DNA of 31,130 bases. It comes from a virus. Under the pieces are notes generated by a model, which was given only the letters and a program-made list of their open reading frames with translations, was not told the origin of the DNA and searched no databases. The stretch covers positions 1 through 31,130 of IMG/VR virus record IMGVR_UViG_3300042392_002234. The stretch is one strand, 5' to 3'. The position numbers and the translations under genes are program-made. Positions 22,326 through 29,132 of this stretch are shown here, piece by piece; position 1 is the first letter of the stretch; every line of letters begins with the position of its first letter.

Positions 22326-22865
22326 TCACTTACACGGACGTGACCATGGCTTGAAGCCACAGTAGCCGTGGTCCTCATGCCATCTGTACATTTCCCATGC
22401 CCAAGCAAAGTTGTAACGAGGGTCATTGACTACACGCCAGTCACCATACTTTGCTTCAATGTCATCAAGCCAAACTTGGTTGATTTGAAGTGGTCCTCGG
22501 TCATGACCATTCCATTGAGGGTGACCCTCAATCACATTCTGACAACGAGACTCGGACCAGACTTCACGTAGAAGTTCGGGGAGTAGGTGCCAAGGCCATC
22601 CAGCATCGAGTGCCGTTTGAGCCCATTCTTGACACGGAACCTCGGGAGGAAGCGTCGGCAGAGAGAAGCCTTCAGGAAGCGTCACCACAGTTGTTGTAAC
22701 AACTGGAACAACAGTTATCGGCGGTGTCGTTGTTGTAACGGCAGGGGCGACAATTGTCGTTGTAAGGCTCACGCTTTCTTCCTCTCTTCCTTGAGCATTC
22801 ACTCCAACTGCAACAGCTAGAAGTATGGCGGGTATGGAAAATAGAAGTTTCAGCGGATATTTCAT
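22326..22865 (-). CDS. Secreted lysozyme/SLT-like protein B
   Basis: 179 residues, AGGAG before ATG. Signal peptide MKYPLKLLFSIPAILLAVAV to about VNAQG, then a Thr/Val/Pro linker of about 45 residues, then the catalytic part: LREVWSESRCQNVIEG, DRGPLQINQVW, FAWAWEMYRWH, and ends CGFKPWSRPCK. This is the same layout and ending as protein A, so they are tandem duplicates. It is 11 bases upstream of A and probably cotranscribed with it. Confidence 0.78.
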   Translation of the reverse strand: MKYPLKLLFSIPAILLAVAVGVNAQGREEESVSLTTTIVAPAVTTTTPPITVVPVVTTTVVTLPEGFSLPTLPPEVPCQEWAQTALDAGWPWHLLPELLREVWSESRCQNVIEGHPQWNGHDRGPLQINQVWLDDIEAKYGDWRVVNDPRYNFAWAWEMYRWHEDHGYCGFKPWSRPCK

Positions 22866-22931
22866 TTATCTCCTGTGTTTGGGGAATACGGACGGCCCTG
22901 TTAATAGTGGGCTCTTATTTGGTGGTAGTTA

Positions 22932-22937
22932 ATTATA
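22932..22937 (-). promoter_or_regulatory. -10 box of the lysozyme-like operon
   Basis: Minus strand TATAAT about 67 bases upstream of the ATG at 22865. The -35 at 17-base spacing is poor. Confidence 0.4.
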
Positions 22938-23002
22938 CCATTTACACATCCTAGTGCACGGACCGGCCGAAGGCAACCCGCCCCCGGGGATAACTCCATT
23001 AA

Positions 23003-23036
23003 ACACAAAAGCGACAGCAAATCGCGTTTTTTTTTT
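23003..23036. terminator. Bidirectional terminator
   Basis: Stem GCGA/TCGC (23011-23014 and 23022-23025) with a CAGCAAA loop. It is followed by GT10 on the plus strand, and on the minus strand by TTTTGTG. The minus orientation would end transcription of the genes at 23206-23743 before the lysozyme-like operon. Confidence 0.55.
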
Positions 23037-23053
23037 AGGGACCTACATATTCT

Positions 23054-23067
23054 GGATAAATTTATCC
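23054..23067. promoter_or_regulatory. 14-bp perfect palindrome GGATAAATTTATCC
   Basis: A perfect palindrome in a 340-base gene-free stretch (22866-23205). The half GGATAAATTTA recurs at 23791. A second near-palindrome, TAGGGG-TC-CCCCTA, follows at 23095-23108. Operator-like; no binding protein is identified. Confidence 0.5.
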
Positions 23068-23205
23068 GACAGTGCTCAATGCCTCTCAAATTTATAGGGG
23101 TCCCCCTAAATATGAGTCAGAAAAATAAGCGCCGGCCTTTTATTCCTCCACGGAAGGGAGTCGGAATAGCCAGACGGATACCCAATTGGGATGTGAATTG
23201 TTCCC

Positions 23206-23445
23206 CTATTTTGGGGAAGGGGGGTCGACGCCAGGCTGGCTGAGGAGGAAACAGTCTGTATGCCAGAACTTCTCATCACTCTTCTTGCCGGATTTGCCCG
23301 GAGAGGGGTCTAATTTGACCATAGAGCGTGCCCTATCCCATGTACCGCAGCGAGCACATCTTTTATCATCCAGCACCCTCTCAATGGCTATGGTGAACAC
23401 CCACAGAAACAGCACAATGACGGATGCGGCAATGATTGTAGTCAT
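23206..23445 (-). CDS. Membrane-anchored zinc-ribbon-like protein
   Basis: 79 residues. Residues 2-20 form one membrane helix (TTIIAASVIVLFLWVFTIAI). A soluble part follows with CARCG and a later HTDC, a possible zinc site. No clear ribosome-binding site was found. It is downstream of the gene at 23486-23743 on the same strand. Function unknown. Confidence 0.5.
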   Translation of the reverse strand: MTTIIAASVIVLFLWVFTIAIERVLDDKRCARCGTWDRARSMVKLDPSPGKSGKKSDEKFWHTDCFLLSQPGVDPPSPK

Positions 23446-23485
23446 GACAACAAATATATATGGTCTCGAGACCCCAAAACCACTA

Positions 23486-23743
23486 CTAGTCCCCTGAAAG
23501 AACTTGCATATTCATCTCATCCCACAAATCCTTGACATGGACGTGAATGGAAGGATGAACCTCCTCCTTGTGAAAAGGGTCATACTTGGTAGCGCGAATC
23601 TTGTTGGCGATGTTGGGTCGAAACTCCCATAAACAGTTGAAATACACCTGCCCAAAGAGAATCGATGGGTCGACGGCCTTCAGATAGTCATATTCCTGGC
23701 GTACAAAGATGCAGAATTCGTCATAACCATAGATTGTGCTCAT
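23486..23743 (-). CDS. Hypothetical protein, 85 residues
   Basis: Predicted helical, aromatic-rich protein (YGYDEFCIFVRQEYDYLKAV, VYFNCLWEFRPNIANKI) with a His-rich segment near the end. A -35 (TTGTCA), 16-base spacer and TGTATC lie just upstream, with eight bases between the box and ATG, again suggesting a leaderless start. No family recognised. Confidence 0.6.
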   Translation of the reverse strand: MSTIYGYDEFCIFVRQEYDYLKAVDPSILFGQVYFNCLWEFRPNIANKIRATKYDPFHKEEVHPSIHVHVKDLWDEMNMQVLSGD

Positions 23744-24060
23744 GAGGCGAGGATACAGTATGGCGCCGGCCTATGACAACTCAGGATATTGGATAAATTT
23801 AAACAAAAAAAGAGGGGCTCTAAATTTTGATTTATGGCTGCCCACCGCTATCTGACGCGTTCGGAAAGCGTGCGGGGCTCACAGAGCACCCCCATTTTTC
23901 GCCGTTATGGGGGAGTGTCATTCGCCCACTCGCACTAATGAAGTGCCCCATAGTGACTAGCGATAGTCGGGTTCGGGACAGTCGGGCGGGCGGGCAGTGC
24001 TTGCGAATAATGCTTACGGGGGTGGCGGATAATGCTTACGGGGGGGGGTAATAGATAAGT
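23744..24060. other. Gene-free G-rich segment
   Basis: No credible gene. Contains a hairpin CCCCCAT/ATGGGGG (23889-23895 and 23907-23913), a GACTA/TAGTC hairpin, five GGG tracts in 26 bases (23969-23994), a direct repeat of GATAATGCTTACGGGGG-type units (about 24005-24049), and the module GGGGTAATAGATAAGT at its end. The plus strand is G-rich here and becomes almost G-free downstream. Confidence 0.7.
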
Positions 24061-24520
24061 CCAACGCAACACGCAACGACGCAACACGCTATGACGCAAC
24101 GACGCAACACGCTATGACGAAACGCAATACACAACGACGAAACGCAACATCGCAACGAAACGCAATGCCCTGAACTAAACACGAAACGCAACGCAATACG
24201 AAATGAAACGCAATACGCAACGCCTCAACGAAACACAAAACAAAACGCAATGCCTCAACGAAACACGCAACGCAATACGCAATACGCAATGCCTCAACGA
24301 AACGCACTAGCAACACGCAATGAAACGCAACGCACTAGCAACATCGCAACGCACTAGCGAAACGAAACACACAACATACAACGACGCGACGCGACGCAAC
24401 GCCTCAATGAAACGCAACGCATACGACGCAACGCATAAGCAATACGCATACGACGCAATGCGCAATGCCATCAACGCAACGCATAGGGCAGGCACACCAT
24501 CAACGCAATGCCTCAAAGCA
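24061..24520. repeat. ACGCAACGC-type degenerate tandem repeats
   Basis: About 460 bases made of degenerate units of ACGCAA, CGCAATGCCTCAACGA and AACGCAATACG. T is scarce on the plus strand. Open frames inside are low-complexity translations of the repeat on either strand and have no start signals, so I do not call genes. Confidence 0.85.
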
Positions 24521-24535
24521 ATAGAGTAGATAAGT

Positions 24536-26094
24536 GAAATCGCTAGGTGCTACGGGTATCCCATACCAATACCCCTCACCTCATAGCCATACCCCTTACC
24601 TGTACCCATACCCCTCACTCATACCAATACCCCTATCACCTATCCCCATTACTCATCACCATTCACCCATACCCCTTGCTCATCACCACCACCCCTACTG
24701 CTCATCACCCCCTATCACTCATCACCCATTACCTCGTACCCTTGACCTCGTATCACTTTCGCCAAGTGCTACGGGTATCTCACGGGTAGTCATACCCCAC
24801 CACCCTTACTCATATCACTCACTACTAATACCCCTTGCCATCATTCATTCATTCGTTCATTCATTCACTACTCATACCCCCTACCATCACCTACCTCATT
24901 CACTCATACCCCTCACCTCATATCACTCACTCACCTAACACCATTCATCACTACTCATTCATTCATTCACTCATACCCCTCATTCACTCATACCTCTCAC
25001 CATCACCTACCTCATTCATTCATACCCCTCATACCATCACCCCCTACCTCTCACCATCACCTACCTCATTCATTCATACCCCTCATACCATCACCCCCTA
25101 CCTCTCACCATCACCTCATACCATCACCTACCTCGCTCACTTACTAACTCATACCCCTCACCCATCGCTCACTCATACCACCCACCCCACCTAGCACCAT
25201 TCATCACTACTCGTGCCTATGACTACCCACTCACTACTCATTCATTGCTCATGCTCATTACTACTCACCTACGCCACTTACCTAATACCCTTACCTAGTC
25301 ACTCACCTCACTCGCTCACCTATTGCCCCTTACCTAATGCCCCTATTACATATCTCATTCACTCATATCACTCATATCACTCATTCACTAATACCCCTCA
25401 TACATACATACATACATACATACATACATACATACATACATACATACATACATACATACATACATAGCGCCTCACTCGCTACTGATACCCCCTACCTCGC
25501 ACCACTCACTCACTCATAGCCTTCCCTTCACCTAGTGCCTACCCTCATACCATTGCTCATATCACTCACTCATTCATTCACCCTTGCCCCTCGCTGTTCA
25601 TCGCCCTTGTCTTTCGTCACCTTCACCACTGAACCCCTTGACCGGAAATCGCCAAGTGCCACGGGTATGCCACGGGTACTCATACCCCTACCACCCCCAC
25701 CTAGTACCTCGACACCTTCACCCTTGCCACCTACCCTCGCTACCTATCCCTACCCCACCTCATACCCTTATCTACTCTTGCCCCTTGACCCCTTGCTCAT
25801 ACTCCTCGCCCACCTACCTCTTGCTCGATGACCCATTGTGACCCATTGTGATACATCGTGATACATCGTGATACGCACCCCACTACTCGCCTGCCTCGTA
25901 CGCCTGCCCTCACACCCCGCAGTTTGCGACGCTTTCACCCCGCAACATATGACTATGCGCCTATCTATACGCCTACCCACCCCTCGTACCACCATCCCCC
26001 TTATGCCCCCTTATGCCCCCTAACACTTTCCACTTAGTGCTTGACCCCCTTAGCCCCCGAAATCGCCAAGTGCCACGGGTACCCTACGGGTATC
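24536..26094 (+). repeat. Four dispersed copies of CGCCAAGTGCYACGGGTA
   Basis: Copies begin at about 24536, 24760, 25645 and 26059, all in direct orientation. The first has CGCTAGGTGC instead of CGCCAAGTGC. Three copies carry GAAATCG ahead of or overlapping the core, and three are followed by a second ACGGGTA within 15 bases. Spacing (about 224, 885, 414) is irregular. These are the most G-rich parts of the tract and look conserved against its drift. CCACGGGTA also occurs in the promoter regions near 28231 and 26778. Confidence 0.75.
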
Positions 26095-26168
26095 TGATTG
26101 GATACCTATCCTCTACCACCCCTTACTCAATACCGATAGCCATACCATTGACTACCCACCACCGTCAC
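24560..26168. repeat. 1.6-kb C/T/A-rich, G-poor low-complexity tract
   Basis: The plus strand is dominated by C, T and A (units such as CTCATACCCCT, CACCATCACC, ATTCATTC), with very few G. Local tandem arrays: (CATA)17; four 10-base units of ACCCATTGTG/ATACATCGTG at 25831-25870; CCCCCTTATG repeats at about 25996-26020. Repeats of 4, 7 and 10 bases suggest growth by slippage. Long open frames here (His/Pro/Ser/Tyr-rich) are products of the composition and were not called. Confidence 0.85.
25399..25466. repeat. (CATA)17 microsatellite
   Basis: Sixty-eight bases of perfect tetranucleotide repeat, 17 units with no interruption, inside the G-poor tract. Confidence 0.97.
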
Positions 26169-26176
26169 GGTACGAT
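26169..26176 (+). promoter_or_regulatory. GGTACNNT -10 element, leaderless start
   Basis: GGTACGAT with eight bases between TACGAT and the ATG at 26185, and no ribosome-binding site. Member of the promoter family seen at 26593, 27094, 28222 and 28943. Confidence 0.5.
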
Positions 26177-26184
26177 ACGAACCT

Positions 26185-26394
26185 ATGAACTCATTAGACC
26201 TACACTCCACCACCATTGATAAACTCTCATTGGTAGGAACAGTCATTCATATCAACACCATTGGGAATACCGTAGAAGTGTGGTTAGCCGTACCTACCTC
26301 AGATGGTACGCAACGCATTATCAGAAGTATCCCGTGTGAAACGCACTATCAGGCTCAGAGTGTTGCCCGACTGTGTAATGCGGTATGGTGCTAG
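26185..26394 (+). CDS. Hypothetical protein, 69 residues
   Basis: First gene after the low-complexity tract. Beta-rich pattern (KLSLVGTVIHINTIGNTVEVWLAVP) followed by a helix (ETHYQAQSVARLCNAVW), a small alpha/beta fold. The next gene starts three bases after its stop. No family recognised. Confidence 0.6.
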   Translation: MNSLDLHSTTIDKLSLVGTVIHINTIGNTVEVWLAVPTSDGTQRIIRSIPCETHYQAQSVARLCNAVWC

Positions 26395-26396
26395 GT

Positions 26397-26570
26397 ATGA
26401 ACACTTACCGCATAACCGTCGTAGTCCGTAAAAGAGATGACATAGACGCACCATCGAGCATCGATGAAGCTGTGTCTATGGTTCATCAGTTACTAGAGCA
26501 GGGAAGCTTTCTAGAAGTTCTTGCCGTAGAGCCGGAAGAGAGACCGACGAACACAGTTCAGTGGGGATAG
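26397..26570 (+). CDS. Hypothetical protein, 57 residues
   Basis: Starts at ATG 26397, two bases after the previous stop; an in-frame ATG at 26385 overlaps the upstream gene. Strand-helix-strand layout (TYRITVVVRK, SSIDEAVSMVHQLLEQG, FLEVLAVEPEE). No family recognised. Probably cotranslated with the upstream gene. Confidence 0.55.
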   Translation: MNTYRITVVVRKRDDIDAPSSIDEAVSMVHQLLEQGSFLEVLAVEPEERPTNTVQWG

Positions 26571-26590
26571 GACACCCGCCCGCACAGTGA

Positions 26591-26600
26591 GTGGTACTCT
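26591..26600 (+). promoter_or_regulatory. Extended -10 GTGGTACTCT, leaderless GTG start
   Basis: TGG-TACTCT, then six bases, then GTG at 26607. Same family as the promoters at 27092, 28222 and 28943. Confidence 0.5.
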
Positions 26601-26606
26601 CTCTCT

Positions 26607-26972
26607 GTGTCAGGAATTTACAGGCCACCCCACGCCCTCCATCAGTCCATTCGTGTTTCGTACCTGACCAACGACTACCTGACCGATGAAGAAAACTTAG
26701 AACAGATGCTCACTTGTTCATTGTTTCTAACAAAAGTTTTTCGTGCCTGCCGTGACGCAGGCGTGACGCCCCAGAGTGCCACGGGTAGTGAAGTAAACCT
26801 CGTATCGCTTATGAGAGATACCGAGATGGAGTTGGACATCTATTGGTCACCGGATGAAATGGGCCGGCTCTCAGAACGGAAGCTATCCGAAGTCGAGAGC
26901 AGAACGAAACAACGCAGGGGTTACTGCTATGCCGTTATGTACCGCATGACATCAGGACAAATAATCTCCTGA
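26607..26972 (+). CDS. Hypothetical protein, 121 residues
   Basis: Starts at GTG 26607, six bases after an extended -10. Mostly helical: LTNDYLTDEENLEQMLTCSLF, KVFRACRDAGV, RDTEMELDIYWSPDEMGRLSERKLSEVE. No signal peptide or metal site. No family recognised. A composite regulatory module follows it before the next gene. Confidence 0.6.
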   Translation: MSGIYRPPHALHQSIRVSYLTNDYLTDEENLEQMLTCSLFLTKVFRACRDAGVTPQSATGSEVNLVSLMRDTEMELDIYWSPDEMGRLSERKLSEVESRTKQRRGYCYAVMYRMTSGQIIS

Positions 26973-26982
26973 AGCAAATGAG

Positions 26983-27101
26983 CGGGGCTCCTACCCACGA
27001 ACACGAAACAAATACCTTTTTTACAGGGTGCGTGGGGGGGTAATAGATAAGTTGTCTCCACTTAGAGTAGATAACTAAATCTGTCCGCCTAGTGGTACAG
27101 T
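26983..27101 (+). promoter_or_regulatory. Composite regulatory module and promoter
   Basis: In order: GCGGGGCTCC, GCGTGGGGGGGTAA, TAGATAAGTT (27044), AGAGTAGATAACT (27064-27076), a TCTGT -35-like box (27080) and extended -10 GTGGTACAGT (27092-27101). The ATG of the next gene lies 32 bases on, with GGAAAGGG as ribosome-binding site. The same order occurs, reversed, before both minus-strand genes at 28192 and 28936. Confidence 0.6.
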
Positions 27102-27133
27102 ATTGACATCTACACGGAAAGGGAAAATCCAAA

Positions 27134-27835
27134 ATGCGTACAATCACAAGCCAGCAAGTTATTGCGGAAATGCTCACGGAGAACACGGGTCGTCATATCC
27201 TAGATAGTGGCGATGCCTACGGGAGGCATTGGCAAAAGAATAACGGGCGCACGCTCTCAGAGTGGAACAGCGAACCCGAAGCGTGGGCAGACAGTTGGGG
27301 CGTAACGCTCTCTGTCTATCACTACCTAACCAACCGTCTTGAGTATGCGCCACTCTTAGACGAAGAGTTCCGTAGTTTCTGCGAAGCAAACCCCGATGAT
27401 AGTCACCTCGGATTAGCCGAAAGTTTCGCAACCGAAAAAGACAGCAGTGCTCATTCGTGGAATACCTATAACGGGAATGACTCACTATCGCAGACATTAC
27501 AGGGCGTGACATTCTCAGACGGTGACGAAGTTTTTGTCCTACTCCAAATACACGGGGGCGCAGATGTCCGAGGCGGATATACCACGCCTAGGGCGTTCCG
27601 TGTCACGGTTGATATGGCGGAAGCGTTCCCGTATGACAACGCCGATTATTATCTCCACTGCCCGAACGATGAAGAGCACTCAGTGAGTGTGAACTACGGC
27701 GAAGCGGTCTCCCTTGTTCACGGGTACTCGCTCGCCGATGATGAGTCACCGATATTCGGCGAAGCAGGGTCAGAGTCCCCCTTGTGTCCTAAGTGCAAAA
27801 TACCGTTCACGGTAGAAGCACCACAGGCGTACTAG
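27134..27835 (+). CDS. Conserved phage protein with C-terminal zinc knuckle
   Basis: 233 acidic residues. The N-terminal motif ENTGRHILDSGDAYGRHWQ is one I recognise from conserved hypothetical proteins of actinophages and related plasmids. A middle region is rich in Asp and aromatic residues, and near the end SPLCPKCKIPF supplies CxxC. With a CPN-type cysteine (YYLHCPNDEEH) about 60 residues earlier, a zinc site is possible. Function unknown. It has its own promoter and module upstream and converges with the gene at 28004. Confidence 0.7.
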   Translation: MRTITSQQVIAEMLTENTGRHILDSGDAYGRHWQKNNGRTLSEWNSEPEAWADSWGVTLSVYHYLTNRLEYAPLLDEEFRSFCEANPDDSHLGLAESFATEKDSSAHSWNTYNGNDSLSQTLQGVTFSDGDEVFVLLQIHGGADVRGGYTTPRAFRVTVDMAEAFPYDNADYYLHCPNDEEHSVSVNYGEAVSLVHGYSLADDESPIFGEAGSESPLCPKCKIPFTVEAPQAY

Positions 27836-27949
27836 TTCGGTACACGACGCACGCACCGTGTCGGCGCTCATCTATGAGAGTAGATAAGTTGTCGGCTCGG
27901 TGCTTGTGCGCCTTGCTCAGTAGAAGTAGACCGCTAGGAGTCGCCACCT

Positions 27950-27991
27950 GTTATCTACTCTCACCACCGCCCGTGAGTGAGAGTAGATAAC
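27950..27991. repeat. 15-bp perfect inverted repeat carrying the TAGATAAC motif
   Basis: GTTATCTACTCTCAC (27950-27964), 12-base loop, GTGAGAGTAGATAAC (27977-27991), then TTTT. It lies between convergent genes, so it could be a terminator, but each arm is also a copy of the operator-like motif found before genes. A direct copy GAGAGTAGATAAGTT is at 27876-27890. Confidence 0.75.
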
Positions 27992-28003
27992 TTTTCGGCG
28001 TTG

Positions 28004-28192
28004 TTAGTGCATCGTTCGGGCGACGATGATATCGACTGAGCGCTCATTTTCTCTCGTTTCAGGAAAGTAGAACGCTAGCCCGAGATGTTTCATAGCGGAT
28101 TTCTCACTACGAAAGCCCGTTCCGTCTACGGTCTTTACCGTTCGCCCGTCTGTCAATACCGCTACCCGATAGATGCTGAATGTATCTGACAT
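28004..28192 (-). CDS. Hypothetical protein, 62 residues
   Basis: ATG preceded by AAGGGG. Beta-hairpin start (SIYRVAVLTDGRTVKTVDGTGF), a helix (EKSAMKHLGLAFYF) and a final strand (SVDIIVART). Compact alpha/beta fold, family not recognised. Promoter GTGGTACGCT lies about 30 bases upstream. Confidence 0.6.
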   Translation of the reverse strand: MSDTFSIYRVAVLTDGRTVKTVDGTGFRSEKSAMKHLGLAFYFPETRENERSVDIIVARTMH

Positions 28193-28221
28193 TTCGTATC
28201 CCCTTTCACTTGGATACCTTT

Positions 28222-28301
28222 AGCGTACCACCACGGGTACAGACTTCTAAACTTATCTATCACCCCCCACGCCCGCCCCTAGCGGCCAGGAGCCCCGCAA
28301 T
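28222..28301 (-). promoter_or_regulatory. Promoter and composite module of the 28192 gene
   Basis: Read on the minus strand: GCGGGGCTCC, GCGTGGGGGG, TAGATAAGTT (28250-28258 region), TCTGT, then extended -10 GTGGTACGCT (28222-28231). A palindrome GTACC-N6-GGTAC (28225-28240) covers the -10 and part of the spacer, the place where a repressor would block RNA polymerase. Confidence 0.6.
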
Positions 28302-28345
28302 AATTCTTGACTCTCCCGCCTCGCTTCGCTCGTTGGGCTGACGCA

Positions 28346-28368
28346 CAAGCGAGAAATGCGCTCGCTTG
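28346..28368 (-). terminator. GC-rich hairpin after the 28442-28936 gene
   Basis: Perfect 8-bp stem CAAGCGAG/CTCGCTTG with a 7-base loop, about 75 bases downstream of that gene's stop on the minus strand. No T-run, so it is only a possible terminator. Confidence 0.35.
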
Positions 28369-28441
28369 CTTGTCCTCGCTCTAGAGGTGAGAGGGGGCTA
28401 GGTCGGGCAAGTGTGCGCCGAGTTATCTACTCCCGTTGGGG

Positions 28442-28936
28442 TCACCACCCTTCCTGTTCCATCTCAAAGCGGATATTATCTCGTTCGCGCTCTTCGGGGG
28501 TCATGTCCATATAGTAAGGCACGGGTTCTTCTCCGAGAACTTTCTGTCGCCACGCTTGTGGTGCGTCGCTTGCGAGTCCACCGCCCATAACCCAATTCAT
28601 CACGAACTCTCCGTAGGCTTCGCCGTCTGCGTCGGTGTCGGCTTCCGCTTTATGGGCAAGTTCGGCTTGGCGTTCTAGTTCGTATTTGGAAACGGCGACG
28701 CCGTTCACCATTTCGTACTCACCCGAAAACATAAGCACCTCGTTCAGGTGGTCGGCGGTTGCGCTGTCCATCTTGCGAACCTTGGCGATGACTTGCGCCT
28801 TGGTCATAAGCCCTGGGAACTCAGCGATGATTTCATCATCTCCGTAGCAGGCGTAAATGGTTCCGTCGCCCTCGCAGGCGTTCATCAGGTTGAGGCTTGT
28901 GGTTCGGACTAAGTTGAGAAGTTCGGTTCGGTTCAT
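28442..28936 (-). CDS. Hypothetical acidic protein, 164 residues
   Basis: Acidic, largely helical protein (LLNLVRTTSLNLMNACEG; ITAKAQ-like segment MTKAQVIAKVRKMDSATADHL; KYELERQAELAHKAEAD) with a tail rich in Glu and Met. ATG lies six bases after the -10 TACAGT, so a leaderless start is likely. No family recognised. The anionic nature would also fit DNA mimicry, but nothing specific supports that. Confidence 0.65.
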   Translation of the reverse strand: MNRTELLNLVRTTSLNLMNACEGDGTIYACYGDDEIIAEFPGLMTKAQVIAKVRKMDSATADHLNEVLMFSGEYEMVNGVAVSKYELERQAELAHKAEADTDADGEAYGEFVMNWVMGGGLASDAPQAWRQKVLGEEPVPYYMDMTPEERERDNIRFEMEQEGW

Positions 28937-28942
28937 ACCCGA

Positions 28943-29068
28943 ACTGTACCACGGGGGGTACAGACTTGCGAGAGTTATCTATTACCCCCCCACGCTCGCC
29001 CCTCGCAAGCGAGGGGAAAACCCCAAACGCCTAGCCGTTCTCTTTTTGTCCGCGGGAGCCCCGTTAGA
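28943..29068 (-). promoter_or_regulatory. Promoter and composite module of the 28936 gene
   Basis: Read on the minus strand: CGGGGCTCCC, a CCCCTCGC/GCGAGGGG palindrome (28999-29016), GAGCGTGGGGGGGTAA, TAGATAACT, TCTGT and extended -10 GTGGTACAGT (28943-28952). Palindrome GTACC-N6-GGTAC at 28946-28961. Confidence 0.6.
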
Positions 29069-29132
29069 TTTCCTTCCCCTATACGGCAAGTTTTTCAGAT
29101 AGATTTATCTAGTAACAGAAAACGGAGACGCA

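Noticed and set aside
22901-23089. Minus-strand frame of 62 residues
   Set aside because: It runs across the poly-T terminator and the palindrome, with no start signal.
24089-24516. Minus-strand frames with repeated FVEALR-like segments
   Set aside because: Translation of the ACGCA-type repeat; no start signal and no sign of codon selection.
24534-25841. Long open frames on the plus strand rich in His, Pro, Ser, Thr and Tyr
   Set aside because: They follow from the G-poor, C/T/A-rich repeats, which contain few stop codons. No ribosome-binding site or domain, and neighbouring frames look equally open.
24536-26094. CRISPR array
   Set aside because: Only four copies, irregular spacing (about 224-885 bases), no spacer-like units of constant length and no cas genes.
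27793-27990. Plus-strand frame after the 27134 gene
   Set aside because: It overlaps that gene's end and the inverted repeat, with composition typical of chance reading.
28436-29102. Plus-strand frames opposite the 28442-28936 gene
   Set aside because: The minus frame has promoter, module and sensible protein composition; the plus frames have none.
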